A DNA stretch of 64,000 nucleotides from Prunella strophiata (GCA_036583965.1 JAZBQD010000014.1:69735835-69799834), one strand, 5' to 3'. Positions 24,842 to 36,417 are shown, counted from the first letter of the stretch. The notes: generated from the sequence alone by a model not told the origin. A program made the numbers and translations.

Positions 24842-25684
24842 CATCACCAGGCTCTGCCCAACCTCTCTTCCCAGCTTCTCCCCCATCTCCATGAGCATGG
24901 CCAAGTCACCATCTCCTTGCACAGGCAATGTTTTATGACACTCCTGGGCTGAACATTCAGACCAACATTGTCAGAGGGGCTGAAACAGAGCCAGTGTCCA
25001 TCATTAGCTCACTTCCAACAACTCTTTTTTCCTTGGGGATGCCACAGGTAGAGGATTCCACCTCTCCAGCCTCTCTGAGTGCTTCACAAGGCAAACCCCA
25101 GCCACACAATGGGCACATTTCCAGTGAGAATGCCCAGAGAGGAGCACAAACACACTCTTGATTCTGTTTGTGTGGCATTAGCCATAAACATAAAGCTCAT
25201 TATGGCTCAGGACACTGCTTTCCTTTGATGCAAACCCTCTTCCTTCAGCACAAACCCCCAGTCCTGACATCAACAGGGTGGATGCTGATCCCGTGCTGGG
25301 CTCGTGGTGAAATCACAGCCCAGTCACACTGCTCTGAGGAAAGATCTCCAGAGCATGAATCCTGTTTCCCAAACTTCAGCCACAGCTGATTTTCTCCAGC
25401 ATGCACAAACACCCTGTGATCAATGACTCAATTAGAGATGGTCTGAACACCGAAAATTCTGTTGGATAATGCAAGTTACACCACGCCCATCTGCGACTGG
25501 GGCTGTGGTTTGACTTCTGAAGCATTAACTTCCTGATGAACAACTATTTGGAGGAAGGATTTTATTCCTTTCTCAGATCATCTCTATCCCTTGAGGGCGA
25601 AACACAGATTTTTTTGCCAACCAAACCATTTTTTATCCTCAAAATAGGAGCACCTTAGGACAAGGACCGTGCTCATGCTCAACA
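24842..25684. other. Intron sequence, no recognised feature
   Basis: Nothing identified between the 30-bp triplet array and the duplicated donor-side segment. Confidence 0.55.
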
Positions 25685-25804
25685 CAACACTTAAATCACC
25701 ATAAAAATATTAAAATCTGAGTCAGAGGACCACATAGGTCTTGATGCAACACTTAAATCACCATAAAAATATGAAAATGTGAGTTAGAAGACCACGTAGG
25801 TCTT
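25685..25804. repeat. 62-bp tandem duplication abutting the PLXNA4 splice donor
   Basis: Two copies with a 62-bp offset share CAACACTTAAATCACCATAA, then AAATATNAAAATNTGAGT and AGGACCAC/AGACCAC then GTAGGTCTT or ATAGGTCTT. The right-hand copy runs into the donor itself (TCTTACC on plus); the left-hand copy instead continues TCTTGATG. Roughly six differences by eye. Confidence 0.9.
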
Positions 25805-25806
25805 AC

Positions 25807-25989
25807 CTTTTTGAGCTTCCCACTCTTGGTGCCCACAAAAGCCAGGGAGTGGTTCTTGTAGACGTAGGCGATCACCGAGGTCATCCTGTCCCCATCCTCA
25901 GTGAAAATGGGGAGCCCTCGCACCATGGATGATACTCCCAAGGGGGCATTCATATCCAGGCCACAGAAATTGTCATCAATTGTTAACAG
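25807..25989 (-). CDS. PLXNA4: PLXNA4 second coding exon (61 codons, Sema domain continuation)
   Basis: This exon continues the extracellular Sema domain of plexin-A4. The acceptor is a long pyrimidine tract ending CTGCAG (AG at 25991-25990). The exon starts in phase 0 with [18 protein letters not shown], exactly the sequence that follows the SSA end of the previous exon in known PLXNA4 proteins. Further landmarks are [19 protein letters not shown], with Asn46 of the exon in an NHS glycosylation motif, and [12 protein letters not shown] at the end. The last codon is AAG (25809-25807), followed by donor GTAAGA (GT at 25806-25805), again phase 0. The length is 183 nt with no frameshift or stop. 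Joined to the upstream exon it gives residues 394-454. The rest of Sema and the PSI, IPT, transmembrane and GAP regions are not in the window. Just inside the intron the first ~60 bases are tandemly duplicated (separate entry). Confidence 0.95.
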
Positions 25990-26339
25990 CTGCAGAGGAA
26001 GAAAGAAGAAGGGGGTAAACAGCTGAAAGTCAACAATTTTTTAGCCATTTGGGAAGTATCCATCCATTGCGTAACGTGCCTGTAATTTCTGCAGGCTGAC
26101 AAAAGTCAAGGAGGGCTGGAGAAAGAGGTGGAAAAAAGAAAGAAAAAAAACTCTCTGAAGTTACACAATGAGTTACAGCCAAAAGGAGAACTGGAAAGTT
26201 GGTTCTCTTGAATGACAGCCCAGCAGGATACATTACATTAAGCCTTTTTCCTACTGCTTTACCAGTCAGTTTTACCAGTCAAGACTCACCAATTGAGTGA
26301 AAGTCTGCTGAAAATGTCTTAAACATCCCTAAGTTCTGT
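25990..26339. other. Intron immediately upstream of the 61-codon exon
   Basis: Holds the acceptor and its long pyrimidine tract (minus strand, ending CCTCTGCAG). Otherwise nothing recognised. Confidence 0.7.
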
Positions 26340-26363
26340 CAAAAAAAAAAAAAAAAAAAAGTA

Positions 26364-26394
<31 letters not shown>

Positions 26395-26399
26395 GAAAA
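26340..26399. repeat. A-rich tract with two GTAAAAAGT-like interruptions
   Basis: Two long A-runs flank GTAAAAAGT; 350 bp upstream (in gene direction) of the 61-codon exon on the minus strand it is a T-run. Confidence 0.85.
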
Positions 26400-26685
26400 A
26401 GCACACCATTCCCACAGATTCAGAGTAAGAACCACTGAGCTAAATCTGCACTGGCAAATAAAATAGACCTGTCCTCTAGAGCTAGGATCCAACAGTGAGG
26501 ATCACATCTATGAAGCCTAAATAACCACTCATCTCCTAATTCTAAACTCAGCAAGGTTGTTTATGCTACATCTTGGAAATTATCATCCTCCAAGGAGTGT
26601 CCAGGCATTGTCCAAGCACGAGATGGTCAGCCCAGGCCAAATCTGCAGAAGGGACCATGGTATGAATTAAACACCATAAACTTAA

Positions 26686-26971
26686 AGCCCTTTCCAGTAC
26701 CTCAGGGGCCTCCAAGAGAGCTGGAGCAGAACTTGGGACAAGGGATGGAGGGACAGGACAAGAGGCAATTGCTTCCAACTTCCAGAGAGCAGTGCTAGAT
26801 GGGGAGAAATTTTTGGCTGTGAGGGTGCTGAGGCCCTGGCACACATGGTCCAGAGCAGCTGTGGCTGTCTCTGGATCCCTGGAAGTGTCCAAGGCCACAC
26901 TGGTCAGGGCTTGGGGCAGCCTGGGACAGTGGAAGGTGTCCCTGCCCATGGCAGGGGGTGGCACTGGATGG
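26686..26971 (+). mobile_element. CR1 LINE 3' fragment (left part, interrupted)
   Basis: GGGACAGGACAAGAGGCAAT, CAGAGCAGCTGTGGCTGTC, GATCCCTGGAAGTGTCCAAG and CCATGGCAGGGGGTGGCACT. The tail is split off by the LTR-like insertion and resumes at 27463. Confidence 0.8.
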
Positions 26972-27459
26972 TGTGGGGGAAAAACACTGTGAAAAGCCAG
27001 TGTCCATAAAAGAGACAGAGGAATTATGCATTTTTATTTAAATAAATGGAGAGAGAGCCCACTGGGGCATACCCCCATGGGGTTTTTCTCTCAAGGTTTC
27101 ACATCCTCCTTTTATCCTAAACTCATCCTATCCCTTTCCCCATTACCAAGGAAGGTGCAGCCTTCCCAAACCACCTACCACACATCCCCCCTATCATTTC
27201 CCCTCAAAGCTCAGCAGTTCCTCTGTCTGACATCAAGGGATTCACCAGAAGTGCCACAGACTTCACCCAGATCCATTTGTCCAACCCTAAAGTTCAGGAG
27301 TCCAAACCGTAGCTAAAATTCCCAGATTTTAATTTTCCTTTTGTAAGGAAATTGTGAGGATTGTGGTTGGTAGAGACATTGAGGTCCATTTCAAAGACAT
27401 TAACACCCACTCCTCCTAAAGACCCCTCACCCATCGAGCTGTTTGTAAGAACATGAGCA
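26972..27459 (-). mobile_element. LTR-like insertion nested in a CR1 fragment
   Basis: A CR1 tail at 26686-26971 breaks off after the GGCACTGGATG motif, and its missing 3' end (AAGGCACCTTCCAGCCCGAACC) resumes at about 27463-27510. The intervening ~490 bp starts TGTGGGGGAAAA and, on the minus strand, carries AATAAAAATGCATAATTCC and ends TTTTTCCCCCACA, like an LTR with a poly(A) signal. The family is not identified and the precise left and right borders are uncertain. Confidence 0.5.
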
Positions 27460-27462
27460 TCC

Positions 27463-27510
27463 ATCTTTTCTTTCTTTAAGGCACCTTCCAGCCCGAACCA
27501 TTCTGTGATT
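27463..27510 (+). mobile_element. CR1 LINE 3' tail (right part, after nested insertion)
   Basis: TTTAAGGCACCTTCCAGCCC then GAACCATTCTGTGATTTTCT. This is the end of the CR1 whose body stops at 26971. Confidence 0.7.
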
Positions 27511-27939
27511 TTCTGTCTTATGCAATTCTCTGAAGTTCTTTGGAGAGGAGGGAAGCTTCTACAGCTACCAAGGGGGCTTTCCAGCTTTTTTTTGGGAGAT
27601 ATCCATGAACTCCCAACAACCAGAGAAAAACCCCTATCCATCAATGCTGCTGCCTGAGCTCCAACACCCACTGCATTTGAGCTCAGCAGTATTTTCACCA
27701 CACAGATGCTCCACTGGGATCTTTTCACTTAAATGAGTAAAATATCCAGTTATCCCTAAGGGTGTTTCTTTGGGTTTCAGGGAGTTGCAGAAATACAGCA
27801 GCAAGGTGGCACAGGCAGCTCTTCCACCTTCAGGCACCATCAAGGCAGGTGAAGCTAACAGAGCTCACAGATCTCCACAGAATAAATCAAATGAAACTCC
27901 AAATATCCCAGCACACAACTGCCAGAGCAGTTGGACTTT

Positions 27940-28440
27940 ATTAACTTCTCTGGGGCCGCTCGCGGATTTCAAGTTAAGCATCCACTTAAAATGTTTTGCT
28001 AAGGCCTAGAAAAGCAATAATGAAGTGTACGGGAAGGTTGCCTAGTTTTGATTTGTCAGAACTAGAGGACCGTGACAATTTTCTTTGAACTCATATCTTC
28101 CTGGAAACATGGCTAAAAAAAGTGATGGTCCCCCGCTTGAGTTCACTAGCAGTAAAAGCCTGATAAGTTGATTCATTTTATCCTCACCCAGCAATTACGG
28201 GCAATAATTACAGATGGTTTTGCTGAATAGAAGAATAATGCGTCCTAAATGTGTTTATAAATACATAAAACCTAGGAGGAATTCAGAGAGCCATTAGGAG
28301 GGATCAGCTAGCCTGAGCTCTGGCCTGCAGGAGTCATTAGTGTTTGCGGGCTGCCCTTTTTAGCAGAGCTAAAACGCCGGCTCAAAGAGCAATTAGGGAG
28401 CAGATCAGCAGCCTCCAGCAACAGCAGGCAGGATGCTGCT
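27940..28440. promoter_or_regulatory. Candidate conserved intronic element
   Basis: Unlike the flanking repeat-rich DNA, this stretch has several CpGs (GGGGCCGCTCGCGGATTTC, AAAACGCCGGCTC), many TAAT cores (GGGCAATAATTACAG), AAGAATAATGCGTCC and GTTTATAAATACATAAAA. It looks like single-copy, slowly evolving sequence. No open frame supports coding. Confidence 0.35.
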
Positions 28441-29145
28441 AGTCCAGAACGACAGCAACAAGTCCAAGATAAATCTGAAATCCATAATCAGCAGGTGTGT
28501 CAGAGAAGGAGCCACTCAACCTAACTGGAAATGCACCTTCCAACAGAGCCAGGTGACCACAAAACTACTCCAGGTGATCCCCTCAGCCCAACTGTATGGC
28601 CCCTTGATGTCCCTCCAACCCAAATTATCCTATGGATGTAAAATCCAAGAATCCAGGTCTTCAAGTCAGGCCCAATTTGCCCAGAAACTCTTAAGGTGGG
28701 AGGTGAGCACAATTTGTGTCCCAAGGGTATAATCAAACTGCCTAAGTGCTCGCTTTGATGGCCTGACAAGCTGAAAAGAATCACTGCAGGCTGAAAGAAG
28801 GCTGAAACTCCCAAACAGCAGAAAGAGGGGAAAGGGAGGAAAGTTTTCAAGGAAAACAAGACAGCCTTCTTCACCACCAAGACGATGAAAAGCTTCACAG
28901 AGCCAGCAGACATCTTACCCTGAGGTTCAGGGTGCAAAGCTCCATCCCAAACCAGAGAAAATTACTCTGACAAGTGAAATGAGGTGAATCCAGCAGAGCT
29001 GGCACAGTCAGAGGCATCTTCCTTGGAGGAGCACAACCAAAAACAACCCCTCCAGCTGAAGCACTTGAGACCAAAAAGGATCCAAGCACTCACCTGTCTG
29101 CCTTTCTACTCGATCCAGACCCTCCCAGTCCCAGGAAGGAGCCTG
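28441..29145. other. Intron sequence, no recognised feature
   Basis: Left flank of the 46-bp minisatellite; no exon or repeat family seen. Confidence 0.55.
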
Positions 29146-29970
29146 GGAGGACACAGCCCCCAAAATCACAGAATTAAACACAACACCTGAAAAGGACACA
29201 GCCCCCAAAATCACAGCATTAACTACAAACACCTGAGGAGGACACAGCCCCCAAAATCACAGCATTAAACACAACACCTGAGGAGGACACAGCCCCCAAA
29301 ATCACAGCATTAACCACAAACACCTGAGGAGGACACAGCCCCCAAAATCACAGCATTAAACACAACACCTGAGGAGGACACAGCCCCCAAAATCACAGCA
29401 TTAAACACAAACACCTGAGGAGGACACAGCCCCCAAAATCACAGCATTAAACACAAACACCTGAGGAGGACACAGCCCCCAAAATCACAGCATTAAACAC
29501 AAACACCTGAGGAGGACACAGCCCCCAAAATCACAGCATTAAACACAAACACCTGAGGAGGACACAGCCCCCAAAATCACAGCATTAAACACAAACACCT
29601 GAGGAGGACACAGCCCCCAAAATCACAGCATTAAACACAAACACCTGAGGAGGACACAGCCCCCAAAATCACAGCATTAAACACAAACACCTGAGGAGGA
29701 CACAGCCCCCAAAATCACAGCATTAAACACAAACACCTGAGGAGGACACAGCCCCCAAAATCACAGCATTAAACACAAACACCTGAGGAGGACACAGCCC
29801 CCAAAATCACAGCATTAAACACAAACACCTGAGGAGGACACAGCCCCCAAAATCACAGCATTAAACACAAACACCTGAGGAGGACACAGCCCCCAAAATC
29901 ACAGCATTAAGCACAAACACCTGAGGAGGACACAGCCCCCAAAATCACAGCATTAAGCACAAACACCTGT
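29146..29970. repeat. Minisatellite, 46-bp unit, about 18 copies
   Basis: The unit is CACAGCCCCCAAAATCACAG, then CATTAAACACAAACACCTGA and GGAGGA. The first units are 45-46 bp and varied (AATTAAACACAACACC, AACTACAAACACC). From about 29396 to 29880 they look identical by eye, and the last two have TTAAGCAC. Stops (TGA, TAA) occur in the unit, so it is not coding. Confidence 0.97.
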
Positions 29971-30224
29971 GGCTGATTTGCAGCCCATCTCCAACCTGTT
30001 GAGGTTTCATTAATCTAATTGCCACGGGGTAGTTCCTCCTCCACCTGATTGGGCTCCAGCTGAACTCAGACCTACTCTTAATGGGGTTTATAATCCCACA
30101 CAGGCACAAAATTAAATTTAAGCCTATTTATTTAATCTATTTTCCCCCTGACATTACTTATGGGAGAACACATCCTTAAAAGAAGGATTTCCACAGAAGT
30201 AGAGGAGCAGATTTTTTAAAGAAG

Positions 30225-30425
30225 GTAGAGTCATGCTAGATTTAAAGAAGAATTTTTTATGATGAGGGTGGAGAGGCACAGAGCAGCTGTGGGTCCCTGG
30301 ATCCCTGGAAGTGTCCAAAGCCAGGTTGGACACTGGGGCTTGGAGCAACCTGGGATAGTGGAAGGTGTCCCTGCCCATGACAGGGGGTGGAATTTTAGGT
30401 CATTGCAACCCAAACTATTCTAGAA
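30225..30425 (+). mobile_element. CR1 LINE 3' fragment
   Basis: CAGAGCAGCTGTGGGTCCCT, GATCCCTGGAAGTGTCCAAA, CTTGGAGCAACCTGGGATAG, GTCCCTGCCCATGACAGGGG and a tail with CATTGCAACCCAAACTATTC. Confidence 0.8.
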
Positions 30426-30435
30426 CTCTGTGTCC

Positions 30436-32756
30436 ACTCACGTGCTGCTGGTTGGGTGCCAGAGAAGCAATCACAGCATTGCTGGTTTGCCATGTGGACA
30501 ACCCTCCCCCAGGAACAGGAGCAAGGCCAGCAAGCCACACGAAAACTATTTTCATTGAACATATTTGGGTTATTTCCTCTGGGGATCATCTGCCAAAAAA
30601 ACGCCAGCAAGCAAAACCCTACAAATAAACAGCACCAGGCTCCTGCACAGCTGTGGCTCTCAGCTGCACACAGGCCTTTGTAGAGACAGAAATACAGTCA
30701 TCTTCTGCAGCAAAGAGACACACGTAAGGAAGTTTGGATTTATGATGAAAGGGTCAGGAGTTGCAAGCACAGGTTTATTTTCAATTCCAGACACTCCTAG
30801 CAGCAGTTTGAAGTAGCCACGTTAAACTCTCTGGAGCTTCTCTGCCTGGCAATTTCATGTTAACGACTTTCCAGAATGAAGGAGGAGGTGAGGGCATGAA
30901 TTCACTTCTAACAGCAAGCTGGGATAGCAGGGAGAGGCAAAGGGAGGTCTAAAGAGGTGGGAATAATATCAGCAATTCTCACATCCTGAGCAGTTAAAAT
31001 CCAACCCAGAGAGTCACAGCCAGCAGGTAACTTGGAAGGAAACAGGGACCTGCAGTTGGAATGCTGGGCTGGGATCACAGAATCACAGAATTTTAGGTTG
31101 GAAGAGACCTTTAAGATCATCAATCTTAGGATCAATAAACCTTTAGGATCAATCACTTCATCATCCCACACTGAATTCCCACTTGCAAATGAGGGAATAT
31201 TTCTCACCACCACCCTGCCCCAGGGAAACTGAGAAGCACAGGTGGTCTGCATATCCAAAATATCTTCATCTGAGATGGATTGGCAGCTCCCAGGGTAAAA
31301 ATGCCCTACCCAGTCCCATAAGCTGCCTCTCTACCTGGTTGTGTTCTGCTCCTGCCACCTTTCCCTGTGTCACCAACCATCTGCAGCCATGACACCATGG
31401 CCAGGTGTCACAGTCACCACTGAAACAGGAAGGATGTGCAAAAGAATGGCTCTCATTTGAAGGATTCTGGCAGGTGTTTGCCTCCTCCAGGATTAGGCCT
31501 ATCAAATAAATAATTAACACATCCAAGCCCTCCTGGAGAGGATGGGTTTACAAGGCTGGTGCTGGCTCAGTCCCAGAGGGATTCACTGAGTCCCCAAAAC
31601 CCCCAAATTCAGCAGAAGGGCTGGAGATTTGATTACATCACCTCCTTCCCTGTCCTCATCTCATTGCCAGCAGGAGTGAGGATGCTGGCATTGCACAAGT
31701 GGCAGAAGCACCAAATACCAGGGGACATGGGCAAACAGTGCTCACAATACACCAATTGTCCCTTAAACATCTGCTTTCACTGTTTGCCTCTGAAACAACC
31801 CCTGATAATCAAACACAGCCTAATCCACATTTGGGGAAGAGCCTCGATAAAGGATTAGCCACCCCTCACTCCTCCTTGCTGAATCTTCCTCCTCAATCAA
31901 AGCACCTGAGCCTTTTTTCCCAGATATCCCAGCAGGCTCCAAAGCAATTCCACAGACTCACCAGGGATAAAGGCTGTCCCAGTGGCCAAGTCTTGCCTTT
32001 GATTTACAGCTAATACCTAACAGCCCTGTCTCCATGTGGTGGCAGGTACTTGGCTCCTCTCTCCTCTTATCTCAGGCTTGGCTGATGCAGAGGATGGAGG
32101 GAACACACATTAATGGATGTCTGTGCTGCCAGCAGGGCCAGGGAGCCAGCAGCAGCAAGAAATCAACAGTTACAGGCTTCTGAGTCTTTGCAAGGAGACA
32201 TCCAAGGTCTTTTCCATCACCTGACTGCAAGATCTCCTTTCCTGCCTGACTGCAAGGGCTGAGTGAGGGTGAAGGTGGGCACATGTCCACTCAATAGGAT
32301 ATTTAAAATCTAGAGGGATGGAAAACACAGAAAAACCTCTCAGCAGGAACTTCACGGTATCTGAAGAGACACAAGCTAAGAAATTCAGGGTCTAGGACAC
32401 CTGCAGCAGGGGTGAACCATAAATCCCCACAGAGTGGAGCTGGAAATAATGGAAACCATCTCTCTGCAAACCAGAGGACTTTAAATTCCAGCAGCAGCAG
32501 GATGGTACCCAAGGCTTGTGCTTCTCCTGTTTGCCTGTACTCATTCTCTTGGTGGTTTGAGCATGGTTGGAGTGCAAGGTGAACTCCTGGTTGGGCACTG
32601 CTTTGCCATGGTATTAGTACATGGCATTCCTGAAGCTGGATTGATCTCCCTCCTGCAGTATCTCTGCTTCTGGCCATGCTGCCCACTGTGAAATCAATGG
32701 ATTTTGGTCCATCTGCCTATTGTAAAAGCAGGTGAGCCCAGTGACAGTAAGAACAA
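30436..32756. other. Intron sequence with one CR1 scrap
   Basis: Apart from the CR1 end at 31076-31125, nothing recognised. Confidence 0.55.
31076..31125 (-). mobile_element. CR1 3'-end scrap
   Basis: ATCACAGAATCACAGAATTT then AGGTTGGAAGAGACCTTTAA is the reverse of the CR1 terminal repeat and tail. Only about 50 bp is recognisable. Confidence 0.6.
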
Positions 32757-33159
32757 TGCATCTGACTCCATGTTATCAGAAAGCTATTTTATTATTACAT
32801 TATATTAAAAAATATCATATTAACTATACTAAAAAATAGAGAAGGATCCTAAAAGAATGCTAAAGAGAGAATAATCAAAAGTCATTAGTCTTTCCAGAGT
32901 CCTGACACAGCTTGGCCCTAATTGGCCAATAAGTCATAACAACTCACACCAGTGCCCAATCAAATAATCACCTTCAGACAAACAACCTCCAAACACATTC
33001 CACATGAGCACAACACAGGAGAAGCAAATGAGATAAAAATTGTTTTCTTTCTCTGGGCCTCTCTCCTGCCTTTCCAGCTTCTCAGGAGAAAAACCTGAGT
33101 GAAGGAATTCATGTTCAGAAGAAAATGTGGTTGCCACACACTTGCCCTTTCTCCCCACA
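32757..33159 (-). mobile_element. Solo LTR, same family as 44922-45251
   Basis: The minus strand starts TGTGGGGAGAAAGG and contains a TGGCAACCACATTTTC block, AGCAAATGAGATAA (shared with the other copy as AGCAAATGAGATAA on the plus strand), an AT-rich core, AATAAA (plus TTTATT 32788-32793) and ends GGAGTCAGATGCA. The flanks GAACAA (left) and GAACCT (right) match at four of six positions, compatible with a degraded 6-bp duplication of the ERVK type. No internal retroviral region is present. Exact ends are uncertain. Confidence 0.65.
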
Positions 33160-35469
33160 GAACCTCAGCAGAACCATCACAATTCATCCTGCTGAGCTGT
33201 GAAATCCCAGTGCAGGATGGACAGGGCCCCCTGGCTTTCCCCCCATGCCACATCAATCCTGGAATTTGATGCCTGTCACTGCCCTCCCCATCCCAGGCAT
33301 TCCTGGCAGTGGGTCAGGAAAAGGCTGCAGGTTTGCCTGGATGTAGGTCTTTGTCATCTGCAGTTCAAAATTTTGTGGGCAAAGAGATGGGCAGCGACCA
33401 AAGATAGCACAGATCACCAACCCACCCCTCTTGAGTGGTCAGTCTGGAATCTAATGACATCCAAAAATACCCAGCCCAGTTTCCCCAGGGTGCTCTGTGA
33501 TATAACAGAAGCTGGATCAAGAGCCAGCATTTGGAAATGCATTATAATTGCACACTGCTTTTCACTTGTGCACCCACAGCAGTGGTTACTGTGCAATTAC
33601 ATGTCACCATATACAAATGACAGTGCAGTTACAGCAACTTTACCAATTATAGGGAAATTGCACCCACTGTGCTGAGAGGTTTTCGTTCAGACACAGTTCA
33701 GGAACACAAGAACAAGAGGGAAAGTTACTCAAATTGACTAGAACTGGTACAGGCATTTGGTTTTTAGGTCTGTAGTTTAAGCATCAGTTCAAGGACTGGT
33801 GTCAAGTTTCCAGAGTGCTGCAGAATCTTAATGGAGTACAGACTTTTTATGCCTGCATTTATGTTCCTGCTCTGCTGTGAGTGTGAGGCTTCCCAACAGT
33901 CCACACCATGTTCCTCCACGTCGTAAAATTTGCAATTTCCTGAAGAGGAGGCTGCCTTTCTTGCAGAGAGCAACAGGTTCCTTCAGTCTTCAGGCCTTTC
34001 CCTCAGCAGAACTGGGTGATTATCAGTAATTGTGGATAAAGGGAATTGTGCTGTAAATTTGTGGTATAAATGTAACATCCTCCAAGTCCTGCCTTTCTGG
34101 GTGATTACAGTGCCCAAAGATGTGCACAAGCTAAATCCATTAGTAAGCCCCTACACATTTTCTAGAGCCCAATATTACAAAATTTAAACAATTCTGGCTG
34201 CTTTCCTTACTTTTTTTGTCACATCTCAGAGATGCAGAGCCCTGCTTTCATCATCTCTGACCCTCTCATAGCCATGGCAATGCAATTGCAAATAATTCTT
34301 TTTTTGTTTTTTTCCATCTCTGGTTCCCCTTTGGCTGGGACTGCTCTAGTGGGAGGTGTCCCTCTCCATGGCAGGGGGGTGGAACTGGATGAGTTTTAAG
34401 GTCCTTTCCAACCTAATCATTCTAGGATGCTGTGATTAGAGGGAAATTGTTCATGTCCCCATGAAGGAAGGTCATATTGTGATTTAAGTGATATTTCCAG
34501 TGCCTTGGTTAGACCCCAAAAGTCTGATGTAGGCACAGAGAAGGGGCAGTACCTCCAGAAGCAATGCAAACTGAGATAATAAAACATAAATAAAATACTT
34601 CATTCATGGAGATCTTCCCATTCCAAATCCCCAACACCACTGTGTCAGACAAATCTCCCTTTTCCATATTGCATTTCCACCTCTTCAGAAAAATTCCAGC
34701 ATCACAATTCCAAATCTCAGCAGGTGGGGTGAAAATCACACCCCAAAGCTGTGTGGCCACTGAGGTTCATTCCTACAAGGCAGAAGGATGGATGTGACCT
34801 GAAGAGCAGCAAGTGTGACTGTAAAAGGTGTAAAAGGAAGCTGAGCTTTCCTGTGGTCCCATAAACTTCCCCTTGCTGGCTCAGAGGATCATGTGGCTGA
34901 GGCAGTTGAGGGATAAACAGAGGAATATAATCTCTGTGGCTCTCAGATCAGTGCTTTGAAAAATTCACTTAAAATTTTTCACACCCCAAAAAAAAGAGAT
35001 TATTGAGTGTGGAGACTCTGCCTTTGAAACTGCCACGGACTGTTGGGTAAATAAGCATTTAGGGATTTTTCAAAAGGGAAGTATTGATCAAATAAGCTGC
35101 TAGAGCTCTTCTGTAAGAACTTACTCCAGCAGCAAAGCTCTGTTACACACCTGAAACACAGCAGCACTGATATTCTCTGGTGCTGCTGTAGCTGAGATGT
35201 GGAGAACGAGTCCCAGAGAAAGGAAATCTTAGGTGAAAAGGGGTTTTTGTGTAAGCAGAAAGACACCTTTGAGAGAAGGTGCTGCATTTTATCCTAAAGG
35301 ATGTCCCATTTCCCTGATCAGCCCTCTCATTCCTATTGAATGCACACCAGCACCTGGTCAGATAAAGTCTGGCTGCCTCCCTTTGATGGCACCACCAGCA
35401 ATTCACTGCTGCTGCAATCACAATTTCTATAATTATTATTTTGTTACACAGGGAAAAAAAAAAAAAAAA
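33160..35469. other. Intron sequence with one CR1 fragment
   Basis: Apart from the CR1 at 34325-34437, nothing recognised. The A-run at 35454-35469 borders the next candidate element. Confidence 0.55.
34325..34437 (+). mobile_element. CR1 LINE 3' fragment
   Basis: GGTGTCCCTCTCCATGGCAG, GGTGGAACTGGATGAG, AAGGTCCTTTCCAACCTAAT and CATTCTAGGATGCTGTGAT. Confidence 0.75.
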
Positions 35470-36260
35470 TCATCATTTGGGCTGCAAAGTGCCACCCGCG
35501 CCAACAGCGCTGCAGAAATGAAACAACAAAGCTGCTTTGCATGCAGGCAACACCTTCACCCCGAGAGCCCTGAGCCTTTTAAAAGCATTAATTAAGCCTC
35601 ACCACGGTCCTGCAAAGGTGATTTAAGTGCTGTAATGAGTGAGATGTATGTGCTGCTGCTCTTCAGCACCGGGAAATGGGGAGAGCTTGGCTCGCTCAAC
35701 AAATAACAGAGTCGAGATCCAAGGGCTGGCATCTGTATCAGGGGGAATCGAGATGTGTCTGGTCCCATCATCTCACAGGAGATGCATTTAAAGGAGCCTG
35801 GTTATCAGTTTAAACAACAAACTAAAGCACTCGAGCCCTGAAAGGGAAAATCTCCTGCTTGTAGCTGCTTATCTGTGCAGATCGTGGTGCTTGAGGAATT
35901 CAGAGCATTTGTACCAGGCAGTGTAAATTCACTGAAGATCCAACTGCTCCCGAATCTGGAAGCAGGACTGAGCAATTGGGAGGCTGCAGCCAGCCCTGGG
36001 AGCAGGGACAACATCATAATCACAGCCCTGTGTTTCCTGGAGTGGGATCCCCACCAACAGCCCCAACCCAAGAGCGCCGGGTCATTCCCTCATTAGGAGG
36101 AGTGAATTTTTATTATTCCCTGCTGCACTCTGCCTCTCCCACTCTCTCTCCTTGTCTAAATACGTGCCTGGCTAATATTGCTTGTTTACAGGATAAATCA
36201 GCTGTACAAATCCTATTATATTTTGGATCACTGACAGCGACGGGGTAATGACATTGAAAC
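35470..36260. promoter_or_regulatory. Candidate conserved intronic element
   Basis: Single-copy-looking block with CCCGCGCCAACAGCGCTGC, AAAAGCATTAATTAAGCC, TAACAGAGTCGAGATCC, CTTATCTGTGCAGATCG, CTGGCTAATATTGC and CACTGACAGCGACGGGGTAA. Retained CpGs and TAAT cores without repeat signatures suggest constraint. Inference only. Confidence 0.35.
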
Positions 36261-36417
36261 GGGGAAATGCAATGTACTGATCTAATGTCACCCACATGTT
36301 CCACCAGCTACACCAGCTCCCAGTGCTGCATGGAGGAAACAGAGCAAACTCTGTCTTCACCATTTAGTTCCAGTCCTGTCTGGCTGTCTTGCCTTTCCTA
36401 GTGTTGAGTATTTCTTT

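Noticed and set aside
1..25806. Next PLXNA4 coding exon
   Set aside because: I looked in reverse frames for the sequence expected after KSGKLKK (RVDG... with a conserved VVDPGPVLRD-type motif) and did not find it, so it is probably left of the window. A translated search would decide.
29146..29970. CRISPR-like regular array
   Set aside because: Units are directly adjacent with no unique spacers, and the context is a vertebrate intron; it is a minisatellite.
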